DNA of 6,791 nt from Flavobacteriaceae bacterium (GTDB taxonomy: Bacteria > Bacteroidota > Bacteroidia > Flavobacteriales > Flavobacteriaceae), in contig VMCW01000072.1 of assembly GCA_008081175.1 (NCBI GenBank), forward strand, positions 1-6,791, given 5' to 3'. The translations under genes and the position numbers were made by a program. Positions 4,683-6,791 of this stretch are shown here, piece after piece; within the stretch, counting starts at the first letter, position 1; each line of letters opens with the position of its first letter. Under the pieces are notes generated by a model. The model was given only the letters and a program-made list of their open reading frames with translations, did not search any database and was not told where the DNA came from.

Positions 4683-6791
4683 ATGGCCCGCAAACCTAAA
4701 ATTGAACGATTTAACGAAAAAGTTCTCTCTCGCTTTCAAATCTACAACAGCCTATTTTTAACACTTCCTTTTAAAACAATAAAGCAAACTTCTCTTTTGA
4801 TGCCCTTATTTGCGGATCATTGTCGCACACAATACCAAACGCAAAACAATCCTAAGGAAATTATCGTTTCGTTTTTTAAGCAGTATGCTCCTGATCTAAG
4901 CTCAAAACAACAGCAAGATCTTTTATTTCATTTCATACAATACATAGAACGCCAAGTCGTTCTTTTTGATGCAATTGAAGATGCAGGATTTTCCTATGTC
5001 AACAATATGCATGGCAGGGGTACCCTGAGAAATATAAAAGAAGCTGCTTCTGGGAAACAACAAGGAGAAGCCCTTTCTGATTATATCAAGCGCTTTAAGG
5101 TGCGTATTGTACTAACCGCACACCCAACGCAATTTTACCCTGATAATGTACTTGTAATAATTAATGAGCTCTCTAAAGCAATTTCAATAGATGATTTAGA
5201 CAGTATAAAAAAGTTATTAGTCCAGTTGGGTAAAACTCCCTTTTATAAGAAAGAAAAACCTACTCCTTATGATGAGGCAGTCAGTTTAATATGGTTTCTT
5301 GAAAATGTGTTTTACCATTCCGCCAGTGCAATTTACAATTACATTGCGGAACATATCGTAAACCATGAAGAGTTAGAAAATTCTATTTTTGATTTTGGCT
5401 TTTGGCCTGGAGGTGATCGAGATGGAAACCCCTATGTTACACCTGAGATTACATTAAAAACGGCAAAAAGACTTCAATTTTCTATATTGAGGAATTACTA
5501 CAGGGATTTAAGAAAACTCAAACGCAAAATTACCTTTCCGGGTCTTGAAGAACGAATAATACGTTTGGAAGACATGGTTTTTAATGAACTCTTTTATCCG
5601 AAACGAAACAAGAATTTTTCACTAGAGCACCTTCTATCAGAATTAAACACTGTTTTAAAAGGACTCGAACGGGATCATGACGGATTGTATAAAAGTGAAG
5701 TTTTAGACATGATTCACAAAGTACATTTGTTTGGTTTGCATTTTGCTAGCCTAGACATCCGCCAAGATTCACGTGTTCATCACAGTGTTTTTAAAGAAAT
5801 TATTTCTCATCCAGACATACAGAAACACACAAAAGGAGTGCCTGAAAACTACAATGATCTAAATACTGAGGAACGCTGCAAAGCATTGATACATATGAAA
5901 GGAGATGTTCCTCCAGCTCTTTTTTCTGAAGAGATTACCCAACAAACACTGGAAAGTATCCGAGTGATGCAGCAGGTTCAAAAATCAAACCGAGAAAGAG
6001 GGTGTAATCGATACATCATTAGCAATTGTCAGTCACTTGAAAACCTATTGGAATTGTTTGCCATGTTTCGTTTAAGCAACTGGGAGCACCCAACAGTTGA
6101 TTTGATTCCTCTGTTTGAAACCATACCTGATTTAGAGGAATCAGAAGGTGTTATGCGCGCTTTGTTTAGCAATCCAGAATATAAAGCACATCTCGAACGG
6201 AGAAAAAAGAAACAAATCATCATGTTGGGGTTTTCTGATGGTACCAAAGACGGAGGCTATTTTATGGCAAACTGGAGTATTTATATTGCTAAAGAGCGCC
6301 TCAGTCAATTAGCTTCTGAATACGGTATTCAAGTAGCTTTCTTTGATGGCAGGGGAGGCCCCCCAGCACGCGGCGGTGGAAATACTCACGAGTTTTACGC
6401 ATCAATGGGTGACAGTATACAAAGTGATGACATTCAGCTAACTGTTCAAGGGCAAACCATTAGTTCTAACTTCGGAACGCTGGATTCTTCACAATACAAT
6501 TTAGAACAATTGCTCAGTTCAGGTATCGAAAATCGAATTTTCAGTCCAGGAAAAAACAACCTTACCAAAGAAGAGCGTTTTCTGATGGAGCAGATCGCTA
6601 AAAGTAGTTACCGGGTATACAATGATTTTAAGTCGCACCCGAAGTTTCTTCCTTATTTGGAACAGATGTCTACTTTGCCTTATTATGCTAAAACAAATAT
6701 CGGGAGTCGCCCATCCAAAAGAGGCAAGTCCTCCACCCTTAAGTTTGAAGATTTAAGAGCCATTCCATTTGTGGGAAGTTGGAGTCAATTA
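4683..6791 (+). CDS. ppc: Phosphoenolpyruvate carboxylase (3' end outside window)
   Basis: PEP carboxylase joins bicarbonate to phosphoenolpyruvate, giving oxaloacetate and phosphate, and so refills the TCA cycle in the cytoplasm. The frame is open from the ATG at 4683 to the window edge: 703 codons of an expected 850 or so. Visible motifs are VLTAHPTQ with catalytic H147 (E. coli H138), GGDRDGNP at 243-250 with R246, LDIRQDS at 357-363, GFSDGTKDGG at 516-525, and the loop FFDGRGGPPARGGG with D555, R557 and R563. R557 and R563 match E. coli R581 and R587. D555 stands where E. coli has H579, and Q150 replaces the usual Glu of HPTE; I recall both as features of the Bacteroidota form, so they are probably not damage. 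Aspartate-binding residues near the C-terminus are mostly beyond the edge. No frameshift is present. It follows the Lrp gene by 4 bases without a Shine-Dalgarno sequence. Confidence 0.96.
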   Translation, partial: MARKPKIERFNEKVLSRFQIYNSLFLTLPFKTIKQTSLLMPLFADHCRTQYQTQNNPKEIIVSFFKQYAPDLSSKQQQDLLFHFIQYIERQVVLFDAIEDAGFSYVNNMHGRGTLRNIKEAASGKQQGEALSDYIKRFKVRIVLTAHPTQFYPDNVLVIINELSKAISIDDLDSIKKLLVQLGKTPFYKKEKPTPYDEAVSLIWFLENVFYHSASAIYNYIAEHIVNHEELENSIFDFGFWPGGDRDGNPYVTPEITLKTAKRLQFSILRNYYRDLRKLKRKITFPGLEERIIRLEDMVFNELFYPKRNKNFSLEHLLSELNTVLKGLERDHDGLYKSEVLDMIHKVHLFGLHFASLDIRQDSRVHHSVFKEIISHPDIQKHTKGVPENYNDLNTEERCKALIHMKGDVPPALFSEEITQQTLESIRVMQQVQKSNRERGCNRYIISNCQSLENLLELFAMFRLSNWEHPTVDLIPLFETIPDLEESEGVMRALFSNPEYKAHLERRKKKQIIMLGFSDGTKDGGYFMANWSIYIAKERLSQLASEYGIQVAFFDGRGGPPARGGGNTHEFYASMGDSIQSDDIQLTVQGQTISSNFGTLDSSQYNLEQLLSSGIENRIFSPGKNNLTKEERFLMEQIAKSSYRVYNDFKSHPKFLPYLEQMSTLPYYAKTNIGSRPSKRGKSSTLKFEDLRAIPFVGSWSQL

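Noticed and set aside
6029..6247. 72-codon frame on the minus strand
   Set aside because: It is a shadow of ppc codons around the GFSDGTKDGG motif.

Overview
The window looks like an ordinary chromosomal segment of a marine-type member of the Flavobacteriaceae (Bacteroidota). The base composition is AT-rich. Candidate promoters match the Bacteroidota -7 consensus TAnnTTTG, and starts lack Shine-Dalgarno sequences. The proteins (ParC, the Lrp-type regulator, the M14 peptidase and a PEP carboxylase with an FFDGRGGPPARGGG loop) resemble the flavobacterial forms of their families. No mobile element, phage gene, defence system, CRISPR array, tRNA or rRNA was seen.

Layout. (1) Bases 1-1254, plus strand: 3' part of parC, the A subunit of topoisomerase IV. 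(2) Bases 1251-2781, minus strand: a compact cluster in transcription order of an XRE-family HTH regulator, a small lipoprotein and a TerC-family membrane protein, separated by only 14 and 2 bases. terC ends tail-to-tail on parC, with the two stop codons sharing the four bases TTAG. (3) Bases 2782-3005: a divergent control region with one candidate promoter in each direction, back to back around 2952-2958, and a cluster of TGTAAACA half-sites. (4) Bases 3006-4130, plus: a cytoplasmic M14-family zinc carboxypeptidase. (5) Bases 4196-6791, plus: an Lrp/AsnC-family regulator followed after 4 bases by ppc (PEP carboxylase), which runs off the right edge with 703 codons visible.

How the genes may work together (inference). 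The XRE protein is the natural candidate for binding the TGTAAACA sites. These lie both at its own start codon and across the promoter and start of the divergent peptidase gene, so it may control its own operon (lipoprotein and TerC, a probable Mn2+ or other metal exporter) and the peptidase together. The Lrp-ppc pair is probably one transcript linking an amino-acid-responsive type of regulator to the enzyme that makes oxaloacetate, the precursor of aspartate-family amino acids.

The most unusual thing in the window is the divergent operator region. The genes themselves belong to known families, and I did not find an undescribed system that I could defend.
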